Below, in pieces: positions 6,936-16,221 of a stretch of DNA of 64,000 nt. The notes beneath the pieces were generated by a model. The model was not told the origin of the DNA. It was given only the letters and a program-made list of their open reading frames with translations, and made no database searches. How positions within the stretch are numbered: the stretch's first letter is position 1; every line of letters begins with the position of its first letter. The position numbers were made by a program, and so were the translations under genes. The DNA comes from Pedobacter sp. Leaf176 (GTDB lineage Bacteria; Bacteroidota; Bacteroidia; Sphingobacteriales; Sphingobacteriaceae), in the NCBI RefSeq assembly GCF_001424305.1, contig NZ_LMPD01000005.1, positions 1 through 64,000 of the forward strand, read 5' to 3'.

Positions 6936-8588
6936 ATGCTACAAAAACTTTCTATTCGTAATTACGCATTAATCGATAGTCTCGATATCGAATTTGATAA
7001 AGGCTTAAACATAATAACTGGTGAAACTGGTGCTGGAAAATCCATTATTTTAGGTGCGCTTTCTTTAATTTTAGGTCAAAGAGCCGAAAGCAAATATTTT
7101 TTTAACCAAGATAGGAAATGTATTATAGAAGGTCATTTTCTATTAGCTGATGAGCATTTGAGAATACTTTTCGAAGAAAATGATCTCGATTTCTTTAATG
7201 AAAGTATGCTGCGTAGGGAGATTTCAATTGACGGGAAATCACGTTCCTTTATAAATGATACGCCTGTTAACCTATCACTCTTAAAACAGATCGGTGAAAA
7301 ATTAATAGATATACATTCTCAACACGCCACACAGGAAATCAACAATCCGGATTTTCAATTGCTGATCGTTGATTCACTGTCTAATCATAGTGCTATTTTA
7401 GCTGATTACAGAACAGGATTTAAGAAATTAAAAACTGAAACAGCTCGTTTAAAAAAGTTAGTTACGGATGCTGATGAAGCAAGAAGTAAACAGGATTACG
7501 AACAGTTTTTATTTAACGAATTAGAGCAAGCTAACTTAAAGGAGGGCGAGCAGGAAGAATTAGAATCGGAACTGGAAAAGTTAACACATGCGGAAACCAT
7601 CAAAAAGGCATTATTGAATGCATCCGGACTATTAACAGAAGGTGAGCCTTCCGCCATGCAATTCTTAAAGGAAGCCCAGATACAATTGCAGGCAATTGAA
7701 AAATTCGACCCTGAAATTAATGCTTTATTTGAAAGACTGCGTTCAACAGTTATTGAGATTAAAGATATTGCGGCTGAAACCTCTGGAATGGAGGAAAATA
7801 CTACACACAGCGCCGAGCGCCTGGAATTTATAAATCAACGGCTGGATTTGTTTTATTCCTTGCAGCAGAAGCATCGAGTAGGCAACAATTCAGAATTGAT
7901 AGGTATCAGATCACAGCTTGAAACAAGCCTGGACCAGTTATTATCATCTGATGAAAATATCGAAATTCTACAAAAAGAAATTGAGCAGCTCAAAAATGAA
8001 CTCTTAAACCAGGCGAACCAGCTTAGCAGCAATCGCAAGAAAGCAATAAAAGCTGTTGAAGAGCAAACCGCTCAAACTTTAAAAAAAGTAGGCATGCCGA
8101 GTGCGAGGTTGATCTTATCGCAAACCACAATAAAAGAACTGAACAAAGATGGGTTAGATGAAATCAATTTACTTTTCACTGCAAATGCTGGTCAAACGCC
8201 TGCACCGGTCAATAAAGTAGCATCGGGCGGTGAATTGTCGAGGCTGATGTTAGCCATCAAAGCGCTGCTGGCAAAACATACCTCGCTTCCTACCATTATC
8301 TTTGATGAAATTGACACTGGTATTTCGGGCGAAACTGCCTTGAAAGTTGGAGAAGTAATTTCTGATTTGGGAACTGACATGCAGGTGATATCCATTACAC
8401 ATTTACCGCAAATTGCGGCTAAAGGCAAATCCCACTATTTTGTTTACAAAAATGAAGAAGGTGGAAAAACCACCACCGGCATCCGAAAATTAAAACAGGA
8501 AGAACGAATTGGCATAATAGCAGAGATGTTAAGCGGTAAAAACCCCGGAACTTCCGCAATAGAAAACGCAAAAGAACTTTTAGGATAA
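6936..8588 (+). CDS. recN: DNA repair protein RecN
   Basis: SMC-like ATPase of recombinational double-strand-break repair. Walker A GETGAGKS is at residues 29-36 after the canonical N-terminus MLQKLSIRNYALIDSLDIEF. A central coiled coil spans about residues 160-380. The C-terminal half has the ABC signature VASGGELSRLMLAIK and Walker B TIIFDEIDTGISGETA, then a THLPQIAAKG switch segment. The 550-residue length is normal. It has its own -7 element and follows a strong terminator. Confidence 0.96.
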   Translation: MLQKLSIRNYALIDSLDIEFDKGLNIITGETGAGKSIILGALSLILGQRAESKYFFNQDRKCIIEGHFLLADEHLRILFEENDLDFFNESMLRREISIDGKSRSFINDTPVNLSLLKQIGEKLIDIHSQHATQEINNPDFQLLIVDSLSNHSAILADYRTGFKKLKTETARLKKLVTDADEARSKQDYEQFLFNELEQANLKEGEQEELESELEKLTHAETIKKALLNASGLLTEGEPSAMQFLKEAQIQLQAIEKFDPEINALFERLRSTVIEIKDIAAETSGMEENTTHSAERLEFINQRLDLFYSLQQKHRVGNNSELIGIRSQLETSLDQLLSSDENIEILQKEIEQLKNELLNQANQLSSNRKKAIKAVEEQTAQTLKKVGMPSARLILSQTTIKELNKDGLDEINLLFTANAGQTPAPVNKVASGGELSRLMLAIKALLAKHTSLPTIIFDEIDTGISGETALKVGEVISDLGTDMQVISITHLPQIAAKGKSHYFVYKNEEGGKTTTGIRKLKQEERIGIIAEMLSGKNPGTSAIENAKELLG

Positions 8589-8593
8589 TCAAT

Positions 8594-8628
8594 TTTGTTT
8601 CTTAAACTAACTATTTAGTTTATATTTG
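8594..8628 (+). promoter_or_regulatory. Promoter, near-leaderless, for the gene at 8632
   Basis: TTTG (8594-8597), 23-bp spacer, TATATTTG (8621-8628), then ATG 3 bp later. This decides the start: the alternative TTG at 8626 would lie inside the -7 element. Confidence 0.55.
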
Positions 8629-8631
8629 AAT

Positions 8632-9870
8632 ATGAAACAATTATTATCTTTTTGCATTTTTTTATGTATTTATAGCTTTTCGTTTTCACAACAAAGTTTC
8701 ACACTTTCAGGTGTCGTAAAAGATAAGTTGGGCGAAACTTTGCCTGGTGCCGGCATATATGTAAGTGGCTACAAAATAGCAACGGTAGCGGATAATAATG
8801 GTAAATATTTTTTAAACCTGAAGCCTGGAAATTACGATATCCTCGTTCAGTTGATTGGCTACAAAGCATTCAATAAAAATATTATAATTGGTGACAAAAG
8901 TTTAACGGTAAATTTTATACTAGAGCAGGATGCCGTTCAACTGAACGAGATTACGATAAAACCTGATCCCAATCGGGAGGGATACATCAGAATGTTTACC
9001 GATTTTTTTATCGGAACAACACCAAATGCTGCACAGTGCAAAATCATTAATCCAAATGTTTTAATTATTGATTATAGCAATGATGATTCAAAACTAACAG
9101 TAAAAACGAATCAATTTCTAATTATTGAGAATAAGGCCCTGGGTTATCGCATTAAATATCAACTTAACAATTTTGAATACGATAATAAGAGCAAGATCAT
9201 TTACTATGAAGGTTATCCATATTTCGAAGATTTGAAAGGATCGAATACAAAAATGAAGCGTTGGGCGGCTAAAAGATTGGTGGCTTACAATGGTTCAACA
9301 CAGCATTTTTTTGAAAGTTTATATGCCGGTAAATCAAAGCAAGCAGGTTTTACAATTCATAAATTAATTAAGCAACCCGATAAAACCCGCCCGTCAGATA
9401 GTTTGATAAATGCAAAAATAAAGCATTTTCGTAGTTTAGCACAGAATTCTTCAGGAAATTTAGTCTTTTTCATCGGCGGCAGCGATTCTCTGAATTATTG
9501 GTCTAAGCAAAAGAACAAACCAAAGGAAATTTCTATCCTTAACCGACAGGAAGTTCTGACAGATACACTAGTCAAAAAGTATAATGAAAGTATCAAAGGA
9601 ATTAACTTTACAGATGTTTTGTACGTGGTTTACACAAAAGAAAAAGAAGATCCCAGTTACGCTAACCAAATCGGTTTATCAATCTCACGACCACTTGATA
9701 TGCCAGATTATCAAGTCTCACTCATAAATCTTCTGGTTGCACCGGTATATTTTTACCAAAATGGCGGAACTTACAATCCGCGCTCTATGCTGTATCAAGG
9801 TTATTGGAGCTGGGAAAAGATGGCAGAAAGTGTTCCGCTTGATTATGTTCCGCCTCTACAGAAGGAATGA
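8632..9870 (+). CDS. Exported protein with carboxypeptidase-like regulatory domain, paralogue 1
   Basis: 412 residues starting with a signal peptide ending near SFSFSQQ. Residues about 20-105 form a CarboxypepD_reg-like beta-sandwich (FTLSGVVKDKLGETLPGAGIYVSG...ATVADNNGKYFLNLKPGNYDILVQLIGYK), the domain often at the N-terminus of TonB-dependent receptors. The remaining 300 residues contain no plug or barrel that I recognise. The next gene is a clear paralogue along its entire length. Likely periplasmic or outer-membrane associated; function unknown. Confidence 0.75.
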   Translation: MKQLLSFCIFLCIYSFSFSQQSFTLSGVVKDKLGETLPGAGIYVSGYKIATVADNNGKYFLNLKPGNYDILVQLIGYKAFNKNIIIGDKSLTVNFILEQDAVQLNEITIKPDPNREGYIRMFTDFFIGTTPNAAQCKIINPNVLIIDYSNDDSKLTVKTNQFLIIENKALGYRIKYQLNNFEYDNKSKIIYYEGYPYFEDLKGSNTKMKRWAAKRLVAYNGSTQHFFESLYAGKSKQAGFTIHKLIKQPDKTRPSDSLINAKIKHFRSLAQNSSGNLVFFIGGSDSLNYWSKQKNKPKEISILNRQEVLTDTLVKKYNESIKGINFTDVLYVVYTKEKEDPSYANQIGLSISRPLDMPDYQVSLINLLVAPVYFYQNGGTYNPRSMLYQGYWSWEKMAESVPLDYVPPLQKE

Positions 9871-9953
9871 TCCGACCGGATTTAAATGTTAAAATTTTTA
9901 AAATCTAAGGTTCAAATTAATATATATTACGCCATTTGGTTACATTCGCTCTC

Positions 9954-11195
9954 ATGATTAAAAGTGCTATTCTGTCATTATTGTTTCTTTTATTGGGCTG
10001 CAATGTTTTTAGTCAGAATACCACCTTTTCTATAAGTGGAAAAGTTAAAGATAATAAAGGTGGATTACCTGGCGCAGGCGTTTATTTGAGTGGTTATAAA
10101 ATTGCCACAGTTGCCGATAACGATGGAAAATTTCAATTGCCAAACTTAAAACCTGGCAGTTATGATTTACTTGTTCAGATGGTGGGATACCTACCCTACT
10201 CAAAAAGTGTAATTATTTCCGACAAATCAGTCCAGGTAGATTTACTTTTAAAAGAAAACACGGTCCAGCTGAATGAGGTAACCATCCGGGCCGACCCAAA
10301 TCGGGCAAAATACATAAAGCAGTTTACAGAGTATTTTATTGGTACTACGCCAAATTCAAAACAATGTAAGATACTAAATCCACAAGTCTTGAATGTAGAT
10401 TTCGATGTCACCAAAAGCTTGTTAACCGTAAAAACAACAGAATTCTTAATCGTAGAAAACAAAGCACTGGGATACAGATTAAAATACATGCTCGATTATT
10501 TTGAATATAACAGCCGCACACATATCATTTATTTTTCCGGTCATCCGTTTTTTGAAGAACTAAAAGCTTCCAACGCCAAAAAGAAAAAATATATAGAAGC
10601 CAGAGAAACTGCATACTATGGTTCATCACAACATTTTTTCAGATCACTTTATGAAAATCGAAGTAAGGAAGAGGGATTTTTAATTAATAAAATTATTAAA
10701 ACACCTAACCCTAATCGATATCCAGAAAGTATCATCAATGAAAATTTAATCAAAATTAAAACGCTTCCCGAGAAAACCGGTATAAGAAAAGTTGCAGGAA
10801 AAATTGATCCGGGACTTTTAGAATTTTGGACTAAACAGAAAGAAATGCCCAGGTTTATTGATAAGTTTAGCCGTGCAGAAGTAAATCCGGATACGCTGGT
10901 TCACGATTACAACAATAATTTGAAATGGATAAATTATACAGATGCGCTTTGCATCCAGTATACAAAAGAAAAAGAATCCCTAGCTTATTCGCAAACAGGT
11001 TTTTGGATTTACCGGCCATTAGATGTTCCTGAAAATGAAATATCTATAGCAAATCATACCACGCAGGATCCAATTCGCTTCTATGCAAATGGGGGCATTT
11101 ACGATTCGCGCTCTATGCTTTACGAAGGCTATTGGGCATATGAAAAAGTTGGTGATATGGTGCCGATGGATTATATCCCATTAATTAGAAAATAA
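9954..11195 (+). CDS. Exported protein with carboxypeptidase-like regulatory domain, paralogue 2
   Basis: 413 residues, full-length paralogue of the preceding gene: shared blocks include the N-terminal domain, EYFIGTTPN-x-x-QCKI-NP-V, FLIVENKALGYR, GSSQHFF-SLY and the C-terminal GGIYDSRSMLYEGYWAYEK. The signal peptide includes LLLGCNVFSQ; a lipoprotein Cys (LLGC) is possible but signal peptidase I cleavage after FSQ is equally plausible. Start 9954 is the ATG before the signal peptide; a TTG at 9936 would add six residues. Tandem duplication is inferred. Function unknown. Confidence 0.75.
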   Translation: MIKSAILSLLFLLLGCNVFSQNTTFSISGKVKDNKGGLPGAGVYLSGYKIATVADNDGKFQLPNLKPGSYDLLVQMVGYLPYSKSVIISDKSVQVDLLLKENTVQLNEVTIRADPNRAKYIKQFTEYFIGTTPNSKQCKILNPQVLNVDFDVTKSLLTVKTTEFLIVENKALGYRLKYMLDYFEYNSRTHIIYFSGHPFFEELKASNAKKKKYIEARETAYYGSSQHFFRSLYENRSKEEGFLINKIIKTPNPNRYPESIINENLIKIKTLPEKTGIRKVAGKIDPGLLEFWTKQKEMPRFIDKFSRAEVNPDTLVHDYNNNLKWINYTDALCIQYTKEKESLAYSQTGFWIYRPLDVPENEISIANHTTQDPIRFYANGGIYDSRSMLYEGYWAYEKVGDMVPMDYIPLIRK

Positions 11196-11256
11196 ATTCC
11201 ATACACAACTTATTAACATTTGATAATTTTACTAAAAATATTAGTAATTTTATTTA

Positions 11257-12324
11257 ATGATTAACCAAGACGAAAATCAATATTTTAAAGGTAGGGGTGC
11301 TCAGTTCAACCCCCACAATAAGTTTTCAGCAAATACTTACGTAAAGGAACATCTAGAAGGTATTGATGACTGGGAGGAAAGTGATAAAAAGACAGCCTTT
11401 CTTTTCGAGAATTCAAAAACTATTGTTAACAAAGTCGATAGCCCTGATGTCGGTATGGCATATTCCCTTAATCCCTATCAGGGTTGTGAGCATGGCTGCA
11501 CTTATTGTTACGCGCGTAATGCGCATGCGTATTGGGGATATAGTGCCGGACTCGATTTTGAACGGAAAATTATTGTAAAAAAAGATGCTCCTACCCTCTT
11601 TAAAAAGTTTTTAGAAAAAAAAGGATGGGATGCTACAACAATTTCACTTTCAGGAAACACAGATTGCTATCAGCCTGCTGAAAGGAAGTTTAAACTAACA
11701 AGGCAGCTCCTTGAAATCGCATTGGCTTACCGGCAACCCATTGGAATGATTACCAAAAACTCGTTGATTTTGCGTGACCTTGATATTCTCCAGGAAATGG
11801 CAAAGCTAAATCTGATTATGGTGTATTCATCCATTAACAGTTTAAATAATGAATTGCGTTTAGCAATGGAACCCAGAACTGCTACAGCAAAACAACGTTT
11901 AAAAGTGGTAGAAGAGCTGAGCAAAGCCGGTGTACCCACAGGTGTTATGGTTGCTCCACTCGTGCCCGGTTTGAGCGATCATGAAATTCCAGCGGTGCTA
12001 AAAGCAGTTGCAAATGCCGGTGCCATCAGAGCAGGTTATACTGTAGTTCGCTTGAACGGAGCCATCAGCCAGATTTTTGAAGATTGGCTACACAAGAATT
12101 TTCCGGATAGAGCCGATAAGGTTTGGCATTTGATACAGAGTTGCCATGGTGGAAATGTGAACGATAGCAGGTTTGGGGATAGAATGCGTGGCGATGGAAA
12201 TATCGCACAAATGATTAAAGATAACTTTAAGCTTCATTGCAGGTTAAATGGTTTGAATACCAAAGAGATCTTTTTAAATCATACATTATTTAAAATACCC
12301 GGCTCGCAAATCAGCTTATTCTAA
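11257..12324 (+). CDS. PA0069-family radical SAM protein
   Basis: 355 residues. The radical-SAM cluster motif is in YQGCEHGCTYCYARNAHAYWG (C-x3-C-x2-C), followed by SLSGNTDCYQPAERK and GVMVAPLVPGLSD, as in the PA0069/Rv2578c radical SAM family (related to spore photoproduct lyase). It should bind a 4Fe-4S cluster and S-adenosylmethionine; the substrate is not established. It stands alone, converging directly on the CAP-domain gene with no gap between the two stop codons. Confidence 0.88.
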   Translation: MINQDENQYFKGRGAQFNPHNKFSANTYVKEHLEGIDDWEESDKKTAFLFENSKTIVNKVDSPDVGMAYSLNPYQGCEHGCTYCYARNAHAYWGYSAGLDFERKIIVKKDAPTLFKKFLEKKGWDATTISLSGNTDCYQPAERKFKLTRQLLEIALAYRQPIGMITKNSLILRDLDILQEMAKLNLIMVYSSINSLNNELRLAMEPRTATAKQRLKVVEELSKAGVPTGVMVAPLVPGLSDHEIPAVLKAVANAGAIRAGYTVVRLNGAISQIFEDWLHKNFPDRADKVWHLIQSCHGGNVNDSRFGDRMRGDGNIAQMIKDNFKLHCRLNGLNTKEIFLNHTLFKIPGSQISLF

Positions 12325-12828
12325 CTACTGACGCCCAAATTCCTGAGTCCAGTATTTGCCTGCTTTTGCTGCACCCAATTCATTAAAGCCAGCACTCATA
12401 ATATTTTTGCAATGACCTTCACTGTTAATCCAGGCATCGAATACAGCTTGCTCAGTTGGTTGTCCCGCCGCAATATTTTCACCATAAGCCATCCACTTAT
12501 AACCGGCAGCGGTAATTCTGTCTCCTGCGTTTCTTCCGTCTGGCGATGTGTGACTGAAATAGTTGTTTGCATCCATATCTTTACTATGAGCCAATGCAGC
12601 TGCAGCTAAAAGATTGTTCCATTTTAATGCAGCAACGGGAGGCATAGCAGTTGTACCGCAATTACATCCGGCGCTTCGCTTTTCATTAACTAATTTAAGC
12701 ACTAATTCCGAGTTCAAACCAACTGAAGCTGGTGTTGGCTGCAGGTTTTCGGATTGGACTTCAGAATTTTTTTCGCAAGATGTTATAAATAAAAAGATAC
12801 ATAGACATGCCTGTAAAAATCTGTTCAT
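12325..12828 (-). CDS. CAP (SCP/PR1-like) domain lipoprotein
   Basis: 167 residues. The signal peptide ends in lipobox ITSC, so it is probably anchored as a lipoprotein. The CAP domain (about 45-165) has HSKDMDANNYFSHTSPDGRNAGDRI, YGENIAAGQPTEQAVFDAWINSEGHCKNIM and the final WTQEFG, with the expected His/Glu cavity residues (Glu in YGEN, His in EGHC). Bacterial CAP proteins of this type are secreted, with poorly known roles. A TACCTTTG -7 element lies at 12868-12861 upstream. Confidence 0.87.
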   Translation of the reverse strand: MNRFLQACLCIFLFITSCEKNSEVQSENLQPTPASVGLNSELVLKLVNEKRSAGCNCGTTAMPPVAALKWNNLLAAAALAHSKDMDANNYFSHTSPDGRNAGDRITAAGYKWMAYGENIAAGQPTEQAVFDAWINSEGHCKNIMSAGFNELGAAKAGKYWTQEFGRQ

Positions 12829-12860
12829 TAATTCAAATATTAAATAATATGAGACTATGT

Positions 12861-12868
12861 CAAAGGTA
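12861..12868 (-). promoter_or_regulatory. -7 element of the CAP lipoprotein gene
   Basis: Minus-strand TACCTTTG, 32 bp upstream of the ATG. No matching TTG is seen at 17-23 bp, so only the -7 half is supported. Confidence 0.35.
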
Positions 12869-12907
12869 AGATTCAGTTTTAAGGTCAGAATCTCATTTCA
12901 TTTCCTC

Positions 12908-12992
12908 CGTCATTCTTGCTTACGCGGTAATCTTAAAGCGCCTTTCAATAGCATTAGGGTTCCAAGCAGATAGTATCAGGTTGGGAATGATG
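12908..12992. repeat. Dispersed palindromic element I, degenerate copy
   Basis: Starts CGTCATTC, continues with GCGGTAATCTTAAAGCGC, then GCATTAGGGTTCC, and ends GGGAATGATG. Order and spacing parallel the cleaner copy at 44741-44827 (CGTCTTTCCC, GCGGGAATCTTAACGC, GCTTTAGGATTCC, GGGAATGACG). The two halves form an inverted arrangement, as in REP-type elements. The rest of the 319-bp gap between the CAP gene and clpC holds no gene, only this element and the clpC terminator. Confidence 0.6.
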
Positions 12993-13111
12993 CTTTATCG
13001 AAGTATAATTTGCTTAATGACCCGCGTAAATCTTTTTGAGACAGCCTCACTTAAATTTAACGCAACTTGAAAAAAATTATTATCAAATGAGCCAAAAGCA
13101 ACTAAACAAAA

Positions 13112-13138
13112 AACCCTTTAAGTCAAACTTAAAGGGTT
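13112..13138 (-). terminator. clpC terminator
   Basis: Perfect 12-bp stem AACCCTTTAAGT / ACTTAAAGGGTT with a 3-base loop, followed on the minus strand by a T run. It starts 10 bp after the clpC stop. Confidence 0.85.
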
Positions 13139-13147
13139 AATCATTTA

Positions 13148-15694
13148 TTAATTTGAAGAATCTTCTTCTTTCGGTTCTTCTTTTTTCTTATCGCCTTTTT
13201 TATGAACGATGGCAATCAACTCAGTTGTTTTATCATAATCAATTTCCAAAACATCACCTTCCGCTAATTCACCTTTCAGAATTTCTTCAGCAATTGGGTC
13301 CTCCAGATATTTTTGAATTGCCCTTTTTAACGGGCGTGCTCCGAAATTACTGTCAAAACCTTTATCTGCGATGTATTCTTTAGCATTTTCAGTTAATATA
13401 ATTTCATAACCTAAAGTGTGAACACGTCCGAATAAAGCTTTCAGTTCGATGTCAATAATTTGGAAAATTTCATCTTTACCTAAACTGTTGAACACAACCA
13501 CATCATCAACACGGTTTAAAAATTCAGGTGCGAAAGCACGTTTCAGTGCGCTTTCAATTACACCGCGACTATGAGAATCAGCCTGGTTTGTTTTCGCCGC
13601 AGTTGAGAAACCAACACCCTGACCGAAATCTTTTAGCTGACGGGCACCAATGTTTGAAGTCATAATGATGATTGTATTTCTAAAATCAACTTTGCGACCT
13701 AAACTATCAGTTAACTGACCTTCATCTAAAACCTGCAATAAAATATTGAATACATCAGGATGCGCTTTTTCAATCTCGTCCAACAAGATTACAGCATAAG
13801 GTTTTCTTCTAACCTTTTCAGTTAACTGTCCCCCTTCTTCATAACCAACATATCCCGGAGGCGCTCCCACTAAACGGGATACAGCGAATTTTTCCATGTA
13901 TTCACTCATGTCAATCTGAATCAGTGAATCATCGCTATCAAACATGAAACGAGCCAATTCTTTTGCTAATTCTGTTTTACCAACACCAGTCGGTCCTAAG
14001 AAAATAAATGAACCGATTGGTTTTTTAGGATCTTTTAATCCCGCTCTGGTACGTTGAATGGCCTTAGTCAATTTCTTAATGGCATCATCCTGACCAATAA
14101 TTTTCTCCGCAACCTTGTCATACATATTCAATAGCTTCTGGCTATCGGTTTGTCCAACACGTTGTACCGGAATACCAGTCATCATCGCAACAACTTCAGC
14201 TACGTTATCTTCTGATACCTCGTAACGTTTAGTTTTGGTTTCAGCTTCCCACTCCGCTTTCGCTTTATCTAACTCTTCAATTAAGTTTTTCTCCGTATCG
14301 CGAAGTTTTGCAGCTTCTTCATATTTCTGACTACGAACAACTTTATTCTTCTCTAACTTAATATCTTCGATTTTCGCCTCGATATCAATAATAGTCTGAG
14401 GAACATGAATATTAGTTAAATGAACCCTAGAACCAGCTTCATCTAAAGCATCAATTGCTTTATCCGGTAAAAAACGATCAGAGATGTAACGTGAAGTTAA
14501 GGTAACACAAGCCTGAATTGCTTCATCCGTATAAGTTACACCGTGGTGTTCTTCATACTTATCTTTAATTCTAGTTAGTATCTCGACGGTTTCATCAGGC
14601 GTAGCTGGCTCCACCATTACTTTCTGAAAACGACGATCTAATGCGCCATCTTTCTCTATGTATTGACGATATTCATCTAAAGTTGTTGCACCTATACATT
14701 GAATTTCGCCCCTTGCTAATGCCGGTTTAAACATGTTCGATGCATCAAGTGATCCTGATGCGCCACCCGCTCCAACGATTGTATGAATCTCATCAATAAA
14801 TAAAATTACATCAGTAGATTTTTCAAGCTCGTTCATTACGGCTTTCATACGCTCTTCAAACTGACCACGATATTTTGTACCAGCTACAAGTGATGCTAAA
14901 TCTAAAGTAACTACCCGTTTGCCAAAAAGCACGCGCGAAACTTTACGTTGGACAATGCGCAGGGCTAAACCTTCTGCAATCGCAGATTTACCAACCCCTG
15001 GCTCTCCAATTAAAATCGGGTTGTTCTTTTTTCTGCGGGATAGAATTTGTGATACACGTTCAATTTCTTTTTCGCGACCTACAATTGGGTCTAAACGACC
15101 TTCTTCAGCAGCCTTAGTTAAATCACGACCGAAGTTATCTAAAACCGGAGTTTTTGATTTTATATCCGAGACCTTCTTAGGTGTACTAAAACTTTCTTCT
15201 TCACGATAATCGTCATCGCCTCCTGTTGATGCGCTATTTGAAACATCGTCTCTGAAACCATTTTTATTCACTTCAACCTCCTGTTTAAAAACATCATAAG
15301 TAACACCGTATTGTAATAGAATTTGAGACGCAATATTATCATCATCTCTCAAAACGGATAATAACAAATGTTCGGTGCCTATTAAATCGCTTTTAAATAT
15401 TTTAGCTTCTAAGTAAGTAATTTTTAAAACTTTTTCAGCCTGTTTAGTTAACGGTATATTCCCCAAGTTAACTGTAACACTCGAAGTACCGCGAACGGCA
15501 TCTTCAATTGAGCGGCGCAATTTACCTGTATCAACCCCCAACGATCGTAAAATTTTTATGGCCATGCCATCGCCTTCGCGGATGAGGCCTAATAATAAAT
15601 GCTCGGTTCCAATGTAATCATGCCCTAAGCGGAGTGCTTCCTCTCTACTAAAAGAAATTACATCTTTAACCTGTGGTGAAAATTTTGCTTCCAT
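13148..15694 (-). CDS. clpC: ATP-dependent Clp protease ATP-binding subunit ClpC
   Basis: Hsp100 AAA+ unfoldase that feeds ClpP, 848 residues. An N-terminal Clp repeat domain with two similar halves (about 1-145) is followed by AAA domain 1 (Walker A GEPGVGKS at 230-237), a middle region with a UVR-like motif (KNKVVRSQKYEEAAKLRDTE) typical of ClpC and not ClpB, then AAA domain 2 (GPTGVGKT near 570; DEIEKAHPDVFN). The C-terminal tail is charged. AAGAAAGG about 4 bp before the ATG is a possible ribosome-binding site. The gene is monocistronic. Confidence 0.95.
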   Translation of the reverse strand: MEAKFSPQVKDVISFSREEALRLGHDYIGTEHLLLGLIREGDGMAIKILRSLGVDTGKLRRSIEDAVRGTSSVTVNLGNIPLTKQAEKVLKITYLEAKIFKSDLIGTEHLLLSVLRDDDNIASQILLQYGVTYDVFKQEVEVNKNGFRDDVSNSASTGGDDDYREEESFSTPKKVSDIKSKTPVLDNFGRDLTKAAEEGRLDPIVGREKEIERVSQILSRRKKNNPILIGEPGVGKSAIAEGLALRIVQRKVSRVLFGKRVVTLDLASLVAGTKYRGQFEERMKAVMNELEKSTDVILFIDEIHTIVGAGGASGSLDASNMFKPALARGEIQCIGATTLDEYRQYIEKDGALDRRFQKVMVEPATPDETVEILTRIKDKYEEHHGVTYTDEAIQACVTLTSRYISDRFLPDKAIDALDEAGSRVHLTNIHVPQTIIDIEAKIEDIKLEKNKVVRSQKYEEAAKLRDTEKNLIEELDKAKAEWEAETKTKRYEVSEDNVAEVVAMMTGIPVQRVGQTDSQKLLNMYDKVAEKIIGQDDAIKKLTKAIQRTRAGLKDPKKPIGSFIFLGPTGVGKTELAKELARFMFDSDDSLIQIDMSEYMEKFAVSRLVGAPPGYVGYEEGGQLTEKVRRKPYAVILLDEIEKAHPDVFNILLQVLDEGQLTDSLGRKVDFRNTIIIMTSNIGARQLKDFGQGVGFSTAAKTNQADSHSRGVIESALKRAFAPEFLNRVDDVVVFNSLGKDEIFQIIDIELKALFGRVHTLGYEIILTENAKEYIADKGFDSNFGARPLKRAIQKYLEDPIAEEILKGELAEGDVLEIDYDKTTELIAIVHKKGDKKKEEPKEEDSSN

Positions 15695-16221
15695 AATACC
15701 TTTCTTAACAGCTCGCCTCTAAACTATAAAATAAATTATAAAAGAGATACTACTGTTTTTTTTATTTTATCAACAATTGCGCCATACCAACGGCTAAACA
15801 GTCTTACTAAATCACTAAAAAGCCTATAATTACTTTTACCGACATATATTTTGAGGCAAACAAACGCTGCATATATTTACGTAACAACTGTAATACGAGT
15901 TTTAGAGTAACCTTATTTTTTAAATACCCTTGGCAGCCTTTCTTTTGTCTGCTTATTGTAAGGATTGAACGCCCATTTAAAACTGACAAAATGGTTAGTC
16001 AACGCTAAGCAATTTACCTATTTTGACAGAAAAACAAAAACCACATGACAGCTTATACTATTCCCGGATAACTAAGACCAATATTAAATAAATTGACTTC
16101 GTTTCAATTTAAACCCTATACGAATTTAACCTTTAAAAAGTTGTTTTGTTTTCGAAAATCTGTGGCAATGATGAAAAGATTGGCAAAAATTCAAACGTAC
16201 ATGATGCCTTTAAAATAAGCG
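15695..16221. other. Gene-free AT-rich stretch between clpC and the EamA gene
   Basis: This 527-bp region must contain the clpC promoter but I could not place a convincing -33/-7 pair. Short ORFs in it have no recognisable features or good start context. No RNA gene or clear terminator is visible. Confidence 0.4.

Noticed and set aside
15807..15989. 60-residue minus-strand frame upstream of clpC
   Set aside because: No domain, odd composition, no promoter or ribosome-binding site; treated as chance.
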